Positions 50,548 to 59,938 of a DNA stretch of 64,000 nt are shown here, piece after piece (the stretch's first letter is position 1; each line of letters opens with the position of its first letter). Under the pieces are notes generated by a model that saw only the letters and a list, made by a program, of their open reading frames with translations, ran no database searches and was not told the origin of the DNA. The DNA is from Paracoccaceae bacterium (GTDB taxonomy: Bacteria; Pseudomonadota; Alphaproteobacteria; Rhodobacterales; Rhodobacteraceae). The position numbers were made by a program, and so were the translations under genes. The stretch covers positions 39,543-103,542 of the forward strand of contig JAIXZY010000020.1 in NCBI GenBank assembly GCA_027489355.1, written 5' to 3'.

Positions 50548-51666
50548 ATGCGGTTAGTGGGGCTTTTGCCCGGTGCCTCGAAGGGGTTGCAGCCGATCAA
50601 GTATGGCCCGTTCTTGCGCGCTCTCGCCGCCGAGGTGGGCGAAGTCGATGTCTGGGACATCCAACCCTCGCGGCTGGATCGACTTTGGATCGCCGCCCGC
50701 ACCTTCAGCCCGGACAAGGCCCGGTTTCGCGCCCGTTTCTACGCCTCGCCGCTGGCCTTTCACGCCCGAACCCGGTCCGTCCACCGTCTGTCCGAAAGTG
50801 GATCGCAGATCGATGCGATCCTGCAGTTCGGCACCACCTGCGATGCCGGTCGGGCAGCGGCGCGCTGGCCCCTGGTCATCTACACCGACTACAGCATGGT
50901 CCTGACGCGAGAGCATGGCCGCGCCTACCGGCTGGCGCTGAGCGATCGCCAGATTGACGCCTGCATCGCCCTGGAACGTGCGGCGCTGGCCCGTGCCGAT
51001 GCGATCTGCACCCGGTCCCGGCTGGTGGCCGATGCCTTGGTCTCGGCGATGGGCGTCCCGGCAGAGCGTGTGCGGGTTGTCGGCGGAGGCCCCAACATCC
51101 GGGCCGAAGGCCAGCGCCGGACACCGCCCCGCCTCCTGTTCTTCGGCACCGAATTCCATCGCAAGGGCGGCGACTTGGTCCTTCAGGCTTTCGAAGTCCT
51201 GCGCAGGGATTTCGACTGGCTGGAACTCGACATCGTCGCAGGACCAGCCCCCGACCGCGTGCCGACCGGTATCTCCTGGCACAGCGGCATCTCAGGGCCG
51301 ACAGTGGCCCGACTGCTGGCAGAAGCATCAATCCTGCTCGCTCCGTCGCGCTTCGAGACCTGGGGCGACGTGATAGTAGAGGCAATGGCCGCAGGAGCGG
51401 TTCCCGTCGTTGCGGATGCTGCACCGATGACAGAAATCGTCACTGACAGCAAAGATGGCGTCGTCGTGCCCGGCGAGGATGCTACGGCGCTCGCCGCAGC
51501 GGTGCGCGCGCTTCTGCTGGACAAGAATAAGCTGGAACGATTGTCGGAGGCCGCCGTGGAACGGGTCGCGAACGATCTGAACCAGCGCGTCGTCGCTGCC
51601 AGAATTGCCGAGGTCCTGCAGAGGTCAGTTGCGAGCCGTCGGTCGGGTCGGCAACCGGCCGTGTGA
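50548..51666 (+). CDS. GT4-family glycosyltransferase
   Basis: A 372-residue GT-B protein from ATG 50548. The N-terminal half is divergent (MRLVGLLPGASKGLQPIKYG). The C-terminal half has RLLFFGTEFHRKGGDLVLQA and the donor-site block ILLAPSRFETWGDVIVEAMA with the conserved Glu pair. It is the last gene of the exopolysaccharide cluster. A 15-nt sequence matching the right island end occurs just after its stop (51680-51694). Confidence 0.87.
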   Translation: MRLVGLLPGASKGLQPIKYGPFLRALAAEVGEVDVWDIQPSRLDRLWIAARTFSPDKARFRARFYASPLAFHARTRSVHRLSESGSQIDAILQFGTTCDAGRAAARWPLVIYTDYSMVLTREHGRAYRLALSDRQIDACIALERAALARADAICTRSRLVADALVSAMGVPAERVRVVGGGPNIRAEGQRRTPPRLLFFGTEFHRKGGDLVLQAFEVLRRDFDWLELDIVAGPAPDRVPTGISWHSGISGPTVARLLAEASILLAPSRFETWGDVIVEAMAAGAVPVVADAAPMTEIVTDSKDGVVVPGEDATALAAAVRALLLDKNKLERLSEAAVERVANDLNQRVVAARIAEVLQRSVASRRSGRQPAV

Positions 51667-51679
51667 TTGCAGGATGGTC

Positions 51680-51694
51680 ACCCTTTCTCTTTCG
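51680..51694 (+). repeat. 15-nt partial copy of the island att/flank sequence
   Basis: ACCCTTTCTCTTTCG here is identical to 37749-37763, which spans the end of the right att repeat and the adjoining flank. The copies bracket the exopolysaccharide cluster. A 15-nt match could be chance in a window this size; its position between the last cluster gene and arfB makes it worth recording. Confidence 0.35.
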
Positions 51695-51718
51695 CGTCCA
51701 CCGGACTAGCCTGAGGCC

Positions 51719-52141
51719 ATGCTGCATGTGACCGAAACCCTTGCCATCGCCGAATGGGAACTGTCGGAAAGCTTCATGCGCGCTTCCGGTCCGGGCGGGC
51801 AGAACGTCAACAAGGTCTCGACCGCCGTCGAACTGCGCTTCGAAGCAGAGCGGTCGCCACACCTGGCGCCGGGCGTGAAGGCACGTCTGAAGAAACTGGC
51901 CGGGCGGCGCTGGACGACGGAAGGGGCCATCGTCCTTCAGGTCGAAGACACCCGCAGCCAGGCCCAGAACCGCGAGATCGCGCGGGAGCGGCTGGTCGAA
52001 CTGATCCGCGCCGCGCTGGTGGCCCCCAAGCGGCGCATCGCCACCAAGCCCACTCTTGGCAGCCAACGCCGCCGCATCGCCGCCAAGACCCAGCGCGGCG
52101 AGGTCAAGGCGCTGCGCGGCAAGGTCGGGGACGAGGAATGA
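51719..52141 (+). CDS. arfB: Alternative ribosome-rescue factor / peptidyl-tRNA hydrolase ArfB (YaeJ)
   Basis: A 140-residue protein with the class-I release-factor-like catalytic motif GGQ at 26-28 in SGPGGQNVNKVSTAV. The basic C-terminal tail (KRRIATKPTLGSQRRRIAAK) is the part that enters the mRNA channel of stalled ribosomes. It hydrolyses peptidyl-tRNA on non-stop complexes. Its stop overlaps the start of the kinase-like gene (ATGA), so the pair is co-translated. Confidence 0.95.
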   Translation: MLHVTETLAIAEWELSESFMRASGPGGQNVNKVSTAVELRFEAERSPHLAPGVKARLKKLAGRRWTTEGAIVLQVEDTRSQAQNREIARERLVELIRAALVAPKRRIATKPTLGSQRRRIAAKTQRGEVKALRGKVGDEE

Positions 52142-53046
52142 CCCCTGCCGACGAAGCCGCGCGCCACTGGGACGGCCGCATCCTCCGCCTGATCCGCGAC
52201 CGCGAGAACCACGTGTTCGAGATGCTGACGCCCGGAGGCCGCGCGGCCCTGCGCCTTCACCGCGCGGGCTACCAGGCACCCGAGGCGATCCGGTCGGAAC
52301 TGTGGTGGTGCGCCGAACTGGCGCGCGCAGGCCTGCCGGTGCCCGCGGCCCTGCCTGCCCTCGACGGCGCGCTGCTGGTGCCGCTGGGCGACGGTCGCCA
52401 TGCCTCGGCCATCGCCTGGATGGAGGGCGAGGCACTGGGAGAGGCGGCAAAGCCCAATACGCGCCCCCTGCCCCTGGTGCTGGACCTTTACCACGCCCTC
52501 GGCAATCTTCTGGCGCGGGTGCATCGGGCGACCGACGCGCTGACCCTGCCGCCCGAGTTCACCCGGCCACGCTGGGATCGCGACGGGCTGGTGGGGGACG
52601 ACCCGCTCTGGGGCCGGTTCTGGGAGCATCCGGTGGCTACAGCCGACCAGCGCGCCATCCTGATCCGCGCCCGGGACGCCCTGCGCGAGCGGTTGCAGGG
52701 GGACATCGGCCTGATACACGCCGACGTCCTGCGCGAGAACGTGCTGGTGAACGACCGTTCGGTTTCGCTGATCGATTTCGACGATTCCGGCTTCGGCTTC
52801 CGGCTGCATGACCTGGGGACCGCGCTGGTGCAGACCGTGCAGCACCCCGACCATCCGCAACTTCGCGATGCGCTGATGGCGGGATACGGGACGACCGATA
52901 CCGGGATGGTGGAAGCCTTCACCCTGGCCCGCACACTGGCCTCGGTCGGCTGGACGATGCCGCGGCTGTCCCCGCAGGACCCGATCCACCGCAGCCATCT
53001 TGCCCGCGCGGTTTTCTGCGCGGAACGGCTGCTGGGGCCGATGTGA
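52138..53046 (+). CDS. Aminoglycoside phosphotransferase-fold kinase (APH/SrkA-like)
   Basis: A 302-residue cytosolic kinase-like protein starting at ATG 52138. Recognisable APH-fold elements are an N-lobe beta region (HVFEMLTPGGRAALRLHRAG), the Brenner-type catalytic loop LIHADVLRENVLVND and the metal-binding DFDDSGFGFRLHDLG. The family includes homoserine kinase II, SrkA and antibiotic kinases; its position suggests a housekeeping small-molecule or protein substrate. Overlaps arfB by 4 bp. Confidence 0.82.
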   Translation: MTPADEAARHWDGRILRLIRDRENHVFEMLTPGGRAALRLHRAGYQAPEAIRSELWWCAELARAGLPVPAALPALDGALLVPLGDGRHASAIAWMEGEALGEAAKPNTRPLPLVLDLYHALGNLLARVHRATDALTLPPEFTRPRWDRDGLVGDDPLWGRFWEHPVATADQRAILIRARDALRERLQGDIGLIHADVLRENVLVNDRSVSLIDFDDSGFGFRLHDLGTALVQTVQHPDHPQLRDALMAGYGTTDTGMVEAFTLARTLASVGWTMPRLSPQDPIHRSHLARAVFCAERLLGPM

Positions 53047-53143
53047 CCGGAACGTAACAGATAGACAACGGTTTTGTGAACGGATAGTCGGGGCGCTGAA
53101 CGCAGGTCGGGGCGCGCCCAGCCCCGACATCCCGGGGGACACC

Positions 53144-53788
53144 ATGTTCAAGCTCGTCAAAGCCATCATGCCGCGGTCGGACAATTTCTTCGACCTGTTC
53201 GAGGCTCAGGCCAGGAAGGCGCAAGAGGCGGCCCAGACCCTGCGGGCGATCCTCGACGGGGGGACGGACACGGCGGACAAATGCGCGCGGCTTTCGACGC
53301 AAGAGGAAGAGGCCGACCAGATCAGCTATGAGGTGATGCAGTCGATCCGCCGCAGCTTCATCACGCCCTTCGACCGGTCCGACATCAAGGCCCTGTCCTC
53401 GGCGATCGACGATGCGATCGACCAGATGAACAAGACCGGCAAGACGGTCATGCTGTATGACGTGGTCGATTTCCAGACCAACATGCGCGCGATGGCCGAC
53501 CGGATCATCCTGCTGGCCAACATCGTGGCCGAGGCGCTGCCTCTGATGCGCAACATCGGCACCCATTCCGGCCGCCTGCACCAGATGGTGGGCGAGATCA
53601 GCCGGATCGAGGAACAGTCCGACCAGATGTACGACACCGGCCTCAAGGACCTGTTCAAGTCCACCCCCAAGGACAAGGCGCTGGACTTCGTCATCGGAGC
53701 CGAGCTTTACGACCGTCTGGAAAAGGTCTGCGACCGGTTCGAGGACGTGGCTCACGTCATGAGCGACATCGTGATCGAGCACGTCTGA
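53144..53788 (+). CDS. DUF47 (PhoU-like) phosphate transport accessory protein
   Basis: A 214-residue all-helical protein starting at ATG 53144 (the longer frame from 53000 overlaps the previous gene). DUF47 features are MPRSDNFFDLFEAQARKAQE at the N-terminus and SIRRSFITPFDRSDIKALSS, with regularly spaced acidic E/D metal-cluster positions as in PhoU. It typically partners and modulates PiT transporters; the pit gene begins at its last base (53788). Confidence 0.9.
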   Translation: MFKLVKAIMPRSDNFFDLFEAQARKAQEAAQTLRAILDGGTDTADKCARLSTQEEEADQISYEVMQSIRRSFITPFDRSDIKALSSAIDDAIDQMNKTGKTVMLYDVVDFQTNMRAMADRIILLANIVAEALPLMRNIGTHSGRLHQMVGEISRIEEQSDQMYDTGLKDLFKSTPKDKALDFVIGAELYDRLEKVCDRFEDVAHVMSDIVIEHV

Positions 53789-54804
53789 TGGACGCCGGGA
53801 CCGTCACCTTCCTTCTGGTGTTCCTGATCGCGGTCGCCCTGTTCTTCGACCTTCTGAACGGGATGCACGACGCGGCGAACTCCATCGCGACCATCGTCTC
53901 GACCCGGGTGCTGTCGCCCTTTCTGGCCGTCCTCTGGGCGGCGTTCTGGAACTTCTCGGCCTATTTCATCGGCCACCATTTCGGGTTCGAGGCCAAGGTC
54001 GCCTCGACCATCGGCAAGGGCCTGATCGACCCCGGAGTCGTCACCAACGCGGTCATCTTCGGCGCGCTGATGGGGGCGATCGTCTGGAACATCCTGACCT
54101 GGCGGCTGGGCATCCCGTCGTCGTCCTCGCATGCGCTGGTAGGCGGGCTGGTGGGGGCCGGTGTGGCGAAGGCGGGCGTGACCTCGATCGTCTGGGGCGG
54201 GTTGTCCAAGACGCTGGTCGCCATCGTCCTGTCGCCGGTGACGGGCTTCGTCTTGGGCGTGCTGCTGATCGTGCTGATCAGTTGGCTGTTCGTCCGCGCC
54301 AATCCGGCACGCACCGACGGCTTCTTCCGGAAGATGCAGCTTCTGACCTCGGCGCTGTATTCCATCGGCCACGGGTCGAACGACGCGCAGAAGACCGCCG
54401 GCATCATCGCCGTCCTGCTTTACGCCAACGGCTATTACGCCGAATTCACCGTCCCCGCCTGGGTGGTCCTGTCCTGCTTCACGGTGATGGGGATCGGCAC
54501 CATGCTGGGCGGCTGGCGGATCGTTCACACGATGGGCTCGAAGATCACCCGGCTGACGCCCATACAGGGCGCCGCAGCCGAGACGGCGGGCGCGATGACG
54601 CTGTTCGGCGCGACCTACCTGGGGATTCCCGTGTCCACGACCCATACGATCACCTCGTCCATCGTGGGCGTAGGCTCCGCCCGCCGGGTCCACGCGGTGC
54701 GCTGGGGCATCGCCGGGCGGATCGTCTGGGCCTGGGTCATCACCATTCCGGCCGCCGCCGTGATGGGCGCGATCTTCTACTGGATCGGCGCGCAGTTCAT
54801 GTAA
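53788..54804 (+). CDS. pit: PiT-family low-affinity inorganic phosphate transporter
   Basis: A 338-residue inner-membrane protein with about ten helices and the duplicated PiT (PD001131) signature: FDLLNGMHDAANSIATIVST near residues 20-39 and IGHGSNDAQKTAGIIAVLLY near 192-211. It imports metal-phosphate with protons or Na+. It is coupled to the DUF47 gene, the standard bacterial pair, and converges on pncB with 9 bp between stops. Confidence 0.94.
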   Translation: MDAGTVTFLLVFLIAVALFFDLLNGMHDAANSIATIVSTRVLSPFLAVLWAAFWNFSAYFIGHHFGFEAKVASTIGKGLIDPGVVTNAVIFGALMGAIVWNILTWRLGIPSSSSHALVGGLVGAGVAKAGVTSIVWGGLSKTLVAIVLSPVTGFVLGVLLIVLISWLFVRANPARTDGFFRKMQLLTSALYSIGHGSNDAQKTAGIIAVLLYANGYYAEFTVPAWVVLSCFTVMGIGTMLGGWRIVHTMGSKITRLTPIQGAAAETAGAMTLFGATYLGIPVSTTHTITSSIVGVGSARRVHAVRWGIAGRIVWAWVITIPAAAVMGAIFYWIGAQFM

Positions 54805-54813
54805 GTCGGGGGG

Positions 54814-56106
54814 TCAGACCACGACCTCCTGCACCGCCTGCTCACCCACGCCGAACACGCGCTTGTAGCGTTCGATCTCGTCCGCCGGACCCATCGCCTT
54901 GGCGGGGTTGTCCGAAAGCTTGACGGTCGGCCGGCCATTGGCCGAAAGCGCCTTGCAGACCAGGCTGAACGGCGCCAGCGCGTCGTCGGCCACCAGGCCC
55001 CGGAAGTCGTTGGTCAGCATCGTCCCCCAGCCGAAGGACACCTTCACGCGCCCGTTGAAGGTGGCGTAAAGTTCTTCGATCTTGTCCACGTCCAGGCCGT
55101 CCGAGAAGATGACCAGCTTCTGCCGAGGGTCTTCGCCCCGCTCTTGCCACCAGCGGATCGCCGTCTCGGCCCCCTTGACCGGATCGCCGGAATCGATGCG
55201 GATGCCCGTCCAGCCCGCAAGCCAGTCTGGCGCGTTCTTGAGAAACCCCTCGGTACCATAGGTGTCCGGCAGGATGATCCGCAGGTTGCCCTCGTGCTCT
55301 TCCTGCCAGTCGGCCAGCACCCGGTAAGGCGCCTCGCGCAGTTCCTCGTCTGTGTCGGCCAGGGCGCTGTAGACCATCGGCAATTCATGCGCGTTGGTTC
55401 CGATGGCCTCCACGTCGCGGTTCTTGGCGATCAGGCAGTTCGAAGTGCCGATGAACTTGGACCCCAGGCCTTCCTGCATTGCCTGTACGCACCAGTCCTG
55501 CCACAGGAACCCGTGCCGCCGCCGCGTGCCGAAGTCCGCGATCTTCAGCCCGTCGATGGCCCGCAACCGCTCGATCTTTTCCCAGAGCCGGGTCATGGCG
55601 CGGGCGTACAGCACCTGCAGCTCGAAACGCCCCATATGGTGCAGCACCGCGCGCGAGCGCAGCTCCATCAGCACCGACAGGGCCGGGATCTCCCAGAGCA
55701 TGACCTCTGGCCAGCGGCCCTCGAAGGTCAGCTCGAACTGGCCGTCGCGCTTTTCCAGGTGGTAGGCGGGCAGGCGCAGACCTTCGAACCACTCCATGAA
55801 GTCCGACCGGAACATCTGCCGCTTGCCGTAGAAGGTGTTCCCGCGCAGCCAGGTGCTTTCCCCCCGCGTCAGCGACAGCGACCGCACATGGTCCAGCTGT
55901 TCGCGGAGTTCGCCCTCGTCGATCAGCTCGGCCAGTCGCACCTTGCTGGACCGGTTGATAAGGGAGAAGACCACCGTCGTATCCGGCTTGTTGCGGAAAA
56001 TCGACTGGCACATCAACAGCTTGTAGAAGTCCGTGTCGATCAGCGACCGCACGATCGGGTCGATCTTCCACTTGTGGTTCCAGACACGGGTCGCGATGTC
56101 GACCAT
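54814..56106 (-). CDS. pncB: Nicotinate phosphoribosyltransferase
   Basis: A 430-residue enzyme from ATG 56106 that makes nicotinate mononucleotide from nicotinate and PRPP in NAD salvage. Visible family blocks are DFYKLLMCQSIFRNKP at the N-terminus, GTRRRHGFLWQDWCVQAM, SNCLIAKNRDVEAIGTNAHE and IRIDSGDPVKGAETAIRWW. It is directly downstream of pncA (one base between the pncB start and the pncA stop), forming a two-step salvage operon. Confidence 0.95.
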   Translation of the reverse strand: MVDIATRVWNHKWKIDPIVRSLIDTDFYKLLMCQSIFRNKPDTTVVFSLINRSSKVRLAELIDEGELREQLDHVRSLSLTRGESTWLRGNTFYGKRQMFRSDFMEWFEGLRLPAYHLEKRDGQFELTFEGRWPEVMLWEIPALSVLMELRSRAVLHHMGRFELQVLYARAMTRLWEKIERLRAIDGLKIADFGTRRRHGFLWQDWCVQAMQEGLGSKFIGTSNCLIAKNRDVEAIGTNAHELPMVYSALADTDEELREAPYRVLADWQEEHEGNLRIILPDTYGTEGFLKNAPDWLAGWTGIRIDSGDPVKGAETAIRWWQERGEDPRQKLVIFSDGLDVDKIEELYATFNGRVKVSFGWGTMLTNDFRGLVADDALAPFSLVCKALSANGRPTVKLSDNPAKAMGPADEIERYKRVFGVGEQAVQEVVV

Positions 56107-56107
56107 C

Positions 56108-56716
56108 TCACTCCTCCAGCGCGACGCCTGCTGCGCGCATCTGCGACCGGGCCTCGGCAAGGCTTCCGTTCAGGTCGATGGTCCGGGCTGCCCCTTCAAG
56201 GACCCGCGCCGCGAACCCCAGCCGGGCCGCGTCCAGCGCGGAATAGGCGACGCAGTAATCCGTGGCGAGTCCGACCAGCGTGACCGAAGTCACCCCCCGG
56301 CTGCGCAGGTAACCCTCAAGCCCCGTCGGCGTCGTCCGGTCGTTCTCGAAAAAGGCCGAATAGCTGTCGATCTCGGGGCGAAAGCCCTTTCGAATGACCA
56401 GTTGCGCGGGGTCCGTCCGCAAGGCTCCGTGGAACTCTGCCCCCGTGGTTCCCTGCACGCAGTGGGTGGGCCAGAGGACCTGCGGACCGTAGGGCATCTG
56501 GGTCAGGCTGAACGGCGCGGCGCCGGGGTGGTTCGCGGCGAAGGAGGCATGGTTTGCCGGGTGCCAGTCCTGCGTCAGGACGACCGTCGCGAAATTATCC
56601 ATCAACCCGTTGATCCGGCTGATGATTTCATCTCCGCCCGCCACCGCGAGCGCGCCGCCGGGGCAGAAATCGTTCTGCACGTCGATCACGATCAGCGCAT
56701 CGGTTGCGGGTCTCAT
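56108..56716 (-). CDS. pncA: Nicotinamidase
   Basis: A 202-residue isochorismatase-fold enzyme that deamidates nicotinamide to nicotinate. The catalytic triad is visible: Asp12 (IDVQNDFCPGG), Lys110 (VIRKGF) and Cys155 (GLATDYCVAYSA); metal ligands Asp50, His52 and His85 lie in TQDWHP and WPTHCVQGT. It is first in an operon with pncB, so the two catalyse successive steps. Confidence 0.95.
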   Translation of the reverse strand: MRPATDALIVIDVQNDFCPGGALAVAGGDEIISRINGLMDNFATVVLTQDWHPANHASFAANHPGAAPFSLTQMPYGPQVLWPTHCVQGTTGAEFHGALRTDPAQLVIRKGFRPEIDSYSAFFENDRTTPTGLEGYLRSRGVTSVTLVGLATDYCVAYSALDAARLGFAARVLEGAARTIDLNGSLAEARSQMRAAGVALEE

Positions 56717-56815
56717 GGCGGCCTCCTCGTGGTGTTCTTCCTTGCGTAAGGGCGGGCCCGGGGTGCGTCAAGCGAAGCGCTTGAAATTCCGGGGGGATGG
56801 GCGCAAAGGGAGGCC

Positions 56816-57727
56816 ATGCTGACCGTTGCCGCGCTTTACCATTTCACCCGCTTTCCTGACCCTGCTGCATTGAAGCCGGGGCTGCTGGAGGTCTGCGTGG
56901 CGCATGGGGTGAAAGGCTCGCTTCTGCTTGCGCCCGAGGGGATCAACGGCACCATCGCGGGGTCGCGCGAGGGGATCGACGCGGCCTTGGGGGCGGTGCG
57001 GGCTTTGCCGGGGTGCGAGGGACTGGAGTGGAAGGAAAGCTTCGCAGAATCAATGCCTTTCGGGCGAATGAAGGTCAAGCTTAAGCGCGAGATCGTGACG
57101 ATGGGTCAGCCCGACGTTGACCCGTTGGCGAGGGTGGGGAACTATGTCTCGGCCCGGGATTGGAACGCGTTGATCTCGGACCCGGATACCGTGGTGATCG
57201 ACACGCGGAACGACTACGAGGTGGCCATCGGCACCTTCCAGGGCGCGGTGGATCCCGGCACGAAGTCCTTCGGCGCGTTTCCGGCCTGGTGGCAGGAGAA
57301 CCGCGAAAGGTTCGCCGGCAAGCGGATCGCAATGTTCTGCACGGGCGGCATCCGCTGCGAGAAATCCACGAATTACCTTCTGGGCCAAGGGGTTAACCAA
57401 GTTTACCACCTTAAGGGCGGGATCCTGAAGTATCTGGAGGAGATACCCCAGGAGGCAAGCCTCTGGCAGGGTCAATGCTTCGTCTTCGACGACCGCGTCT
57501 CGGTGGGACATGGTCTGGTGCCCGGAGGCCTAAAGGTCTGCGGGGCCTGCCGGCGTCCGGTGACCGAAGCGGATCAGGCGGACCGGGTATACGAAGAGGG
57601 CGTTTGCTGCCCGGCCTGTGCGGACGAGTATTCGGCGACCGACCGGGACCGGTTTCGCGAGCGGCACCACCAGATGCTGCTAGCCGCGAAGCGCGGCACA
57701 CAACATCTGGGGCAGACCCCCGAGTAA
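56816..57727 (+). CDS. trhO: tRNA uridine(34) hydroxylase TrhO (rhodanese-domain protein)
   Basis: A 303-residue protein with an N-terminal acylphosphatase-like domain ([18 protein letters not shown]) and a rhodanese domain. It has [20 protein letters not shown] and the active-site loop with Cys175 in [17 protein letters not shown]. The C-terminal Cys cluster ([10 protein letters not shown] and CCPACADEY) is usual for the family. TrhO hydroxylates U34 of tRNAs in the mo5U/cmo5U pathway. It is convergent with the LLM gene across a hairpin. Confidence 0.93.
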   Translation: MLTVAALYHFTRFPDPAALKPGLLEVCVAHGVKGSLLLAPEGINGTIAGSREGIDAALGAVRALPGCEGLEWKESFAESMPFGRMKVKLKREIVTMGQPDVDPLARVGNYVSARDWNALISDPDTVVIDTRNDYEVAIGTFQGAVDPGTKSFGAFPAWWQENRERFAGKRIAMFCTGGIRCEKSTNYLLGQGVNQVYHLKGGILKYLEEIPQEASLWQGQCFVFDDRVSVGHGLVPGGLKVCGACRRPVTEADQADRVYEEGVCCPACADEYSATDRDRFRERHHQMLLAAKRGTQHLGQTPE

Positions 57728-57750
57728 GGTGGGCGATTCGCCCACCCTAC
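57726..57750. terminator. Bidirectional terminator-like hairpin
   Basis: GGTGGGCGA (57728-57736) pairs with TCGCCCACC (57738-57746), extended by flanking AAG/CTA-type pairs. It lies between the convergent stops of trhO (57727) and the LLM gene (57758), and this hairpin type is common between Rhodobacteraceae genes. Confidence 0.6.
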
Positions 57751-57757
57751 GCCAAAG

Positions 57758-58795
57758 TCACGCGGCCTGGTCGGCCAGCATGTCCTGCACCATCGGGATC
57801 ACCTTCTCGCCGTAAAGGCGGATGCACTCCATCAGGTCGGCGTGCGGCACGGGACCGGTTGCGTATTTCATATCGAACCGCTGGATGCCCAGCACCTTCA
57901 CCGTCCTTGCGATCTTCCGCGCCACCGTTTCCGGACTGCCAACATACAGCGCCCCGTGGTGGACTTCGTTAAGATAGCGATCCTTGGTGACGGGCGGCCA
58001 GCCACGCTCGCGCCCGATGCGGCCGAACATGTCGGCGTAGTGCGGCCAAAGCTTTTCCTGTGCAATTTCATCGGTTTCCGCGACGAAGCCGGGAGAGTGG
58101 ACGCCGACGGGTCGCACCGGCTTGCCCAGCTGCGCGCAGGCACGTTGATAAAGGTCGACGTAAGGTGCAAAGCGGCTGGCGTCGCCGCCGATGATGGCAA
58201 GCATCAGCTGCAGGTCCTGCCGGACGACGCGGACCACGCTTTCGGGGCTGCCGCCGACGCCGACCCAAGTGGTCATCGGTTGCCCAAGCGGCGGGAACAC
58301 CGGCTGGTTTGTCAGCGGGCTGCGGGTCTGGCCTGACCATGTGATACGGGGTTCGCGCAGGAGTTTCGCAAAGATCTCAAGGCGTTCCTCGAACAGCTGG
58401 TCGTAGTCCTGCAGGTCGTGGCCGAACAGCGGATAGCTTTCGGTAAAGGACCCGCGGCCCAGGATCGGCTCTGCCCGCCCGTTCGACAGCGCGTTCAGGG
58501 TGGAAAATCGCTGGAAGACGCGGACCGGGTCGTCGGTGGACAGGACCGTGACGGCGGTGCCAAGCTTGATCCGCTGCGTACGGCCGGCGATGGCAGCAAG
58601 CACGATCTCGGGTGCGGAGATGGCAAAGTCGGCCCGGTGGTGTTCGCCCAAACCGATGAAATCTATGCCGATTTCGTCGGCGAGGATCGCCTGGTCCAGA
58701 ACCTCGCGCAGGGTCGCGTCCATCGATTGCGGCTGACCGTCGGGGCCGTGGGAGACGTCGCCGAAAGTGTCGAGGCCAAGGGAGATGGGGGGCAT
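57758..58795 (-). CDS. LLM-class flavin-dependent oxidoreductase
   Basis: A 345-residue luciferase-like monooxygenase fold protein from ATG 58795, preceded by CAAAGGAGCTTTCC. Family sequence includes ISLGLDTFGDV, DFIGLGEHHRADFAISAPEI, KLGTAVTVLSTDDPVRVFQR and GRAEPILGRGSF. F420- or FMN-dependent members cannot be told apart here; in Proteobacteria FMN is likely. Substrate unknown, cytosolic. Confidence 0.9.
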   Translation of the reverse strand: MPPISLGLDTFGDVSHGPDGQPQSMDATLREVLDQAILADEIGIDFIGLGEHHRADFAISAPEIVLAAIAGRTQRIKLGTAVTVLSTDDPVRVFQRFSTLNALSNGRAEPILGRGSFTESYPLFGHDLQDYDQLFEERLEIFAKLLREPRITWSGQTRSPLTNQPVFPPLGQPMTTWVGVGGSPESVVRVVRQDLQLMLAIIGGDASRFAPYVDLYQRACAQLGKPVRPVGVHSPGFVAETDEIAQEKLWPHYADMFGRIGRERGWPPVTKDRYLNEVHHGALYVGSPETVARKIARTVKVLGIQRFDMKYATGPVPHADLMECIRLYGEKVIPMVQDMLADQAA

Positions 58796-59057
58796 GGAAA
58801 GCTCCTTTGGCAACAAGGTAGGGTCAGGGACCCGGAAATTGAACGCGGATTTCGAGAGAGGTTCGGTTCGGAAGCGCACGGGGCGGGACAAGTGCTTGCG
58901 ACCGCAGGATTAATGGGCCCGGAGCAGGTCGTTTTCTGCATCCGGTTTCGGTATGGAAAGCGTATGGGTCGCGGCCATACGCGCGGGTGATGCGCAAGCG
59001 ATTAACGATAGCTGCGAATCGGCGGCCTGGGGCAGGGTGGCGGGGAAGGAGACCCAC

Positions 59058-59540
59058 ATGACCTCAGCCGAACGGCTGGCCCTCGACATGGGCCTGGATA
59101 TCCCCGACTTCGACCGCGACGGCTATTACGGCGCGGACTACGGCACGATGAAGCCCTATCATCGGGTGGGGACCCTTCTGTTCCTGTCCGGACATGTGGC
59201 GCAGATCGGATCAGAGATCACCCACAAGGGCCGCCTTGGGCAGAACGTCACGGTGGAGCAGGGCTATCTTGCGGCCCGGCAGACGGGGCTGAACGTGCTG
59301 GGCGGCATCCGGCAGGCCGTCGGCTCGCTGGACCGGGTGAAGGGGATCGTCCGCAGCCTGAATTTCGTCGTCTGCACGCCAGAGTTCGAGGAGGTCCACA
59401 AGGTGTCCAGCGGCTTGTCGGACCTGTTCGTCGAGGTGTTCGGGCGCGAGCGCGGCCTGGGCGGCCGGGCGACGGTCGGGGTGGTGGCACTGGCGAACGG
59501 GGTCTGCTTCGAGACCTGGGTCACGGTCGAGGTGGAGTGA
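59058..59540 (+). CDS. RidA/YjgF-YER057c-UK114 family protein
   Basis: A 160-residue protein from ATG 59058 behind GGGGAAGGAGACC. Family blocks are VGTLLFLSGHVAQIG, LAARQTGLNVLGGIRQAVGS and VEVFGRERGLGGRATVGVVA, with FETWVTVEVE at the end. RidA itself deaminates reactive enamines/imines; this is a longer subgroup, so that activity is not certain. Divergent from the LLM gene. Confidence 0.88.
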   Translation: MTSAERLALDMGLDIPDFDRDGYYGADYGTMKPYHRVGTLLFLSGHVAQIGSEITHKGRLGQNVTVEQGYLAARQTGLNVLGGIRQAVGSLDRVKGIVRSLNFVVCTPEFEEVHKVSSGLSDLFVEVFGRERGLGGRATVGVVALANGVCFETWVTVEVE

Positions 59541-59571
59541 CGCGGATTCAGTGCGGGCGGTGCGGCCCGTG

Positions 59572-59620
59572 ATACACTCCGGGGGGTTTCACACCCCCCG
59601 GACCCCCCGTGGAGTATTTC
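59572..59620. terminator. GC-rich inverted repeat, bidirectional terminator-like
   Basis: GGGGGG and CCCCCC arms within an outer ACTCC/GGAGT pairing form a strong stem after the RidA-family gene, ending TGGAGTATTTCTG with a short T-tract on the plus strand. The same hairpin type recurs in Rhodobacteraceae genomes (from memory). Confidence 0.65.
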
Positions 59621-59633
59621 TGAAAAGAGCAAG

Positions 59634-59843
59634 TCAGGGCCGCGGGTCCGCACAGCGCTGCATCGGCTCGGCGCGCGCGGCAAGGAGGCGCAACACCCGG
59701 GTCAGGCGCGCCTGCCAGAGGCCTTTGCGGGCAGCGCGGGCCAGGGCGGCGGCCTCGGCCCGGTGGTGGGCGTGCGGATCTTTCGGCCGACCGTCGGCGT
59801 GATGCGGCAGGGTGCGGAGAAGGTCGAGGTTGACGCCGTGCAT
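59634..59843 (-). CDS. Small hypothetical protein, 69 aa
   Basis: The frame from ATG 59843 encodes MHGVNLDLLRTLPHHADGRP, followed by an Ala/Arg-rich helical segment (EAAALARAARKGLWQARL). It is divergent from the LysR gene and convergent with the RidA-family gene. It has a codon pattern like its neighbours. No family recognised; it could be spurious. Confidence 0.4.
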   Translation of the reverse strand: MHGVNLDLLRTLPHHADGRPKDPHAHHRAEAAALARAARKGLWQARLTRVLRLLAARAEPMQRCADPRP

Positions 59844-59938
59844 GGCTTACGTCCCGTGGCGAGGTTGCCCTTTGGAAATGCCACAAAGCATGGGATAAGC
59901 CGAATCAGGAAAATCCGTGGAACGAAAGTTGGTCTTAC

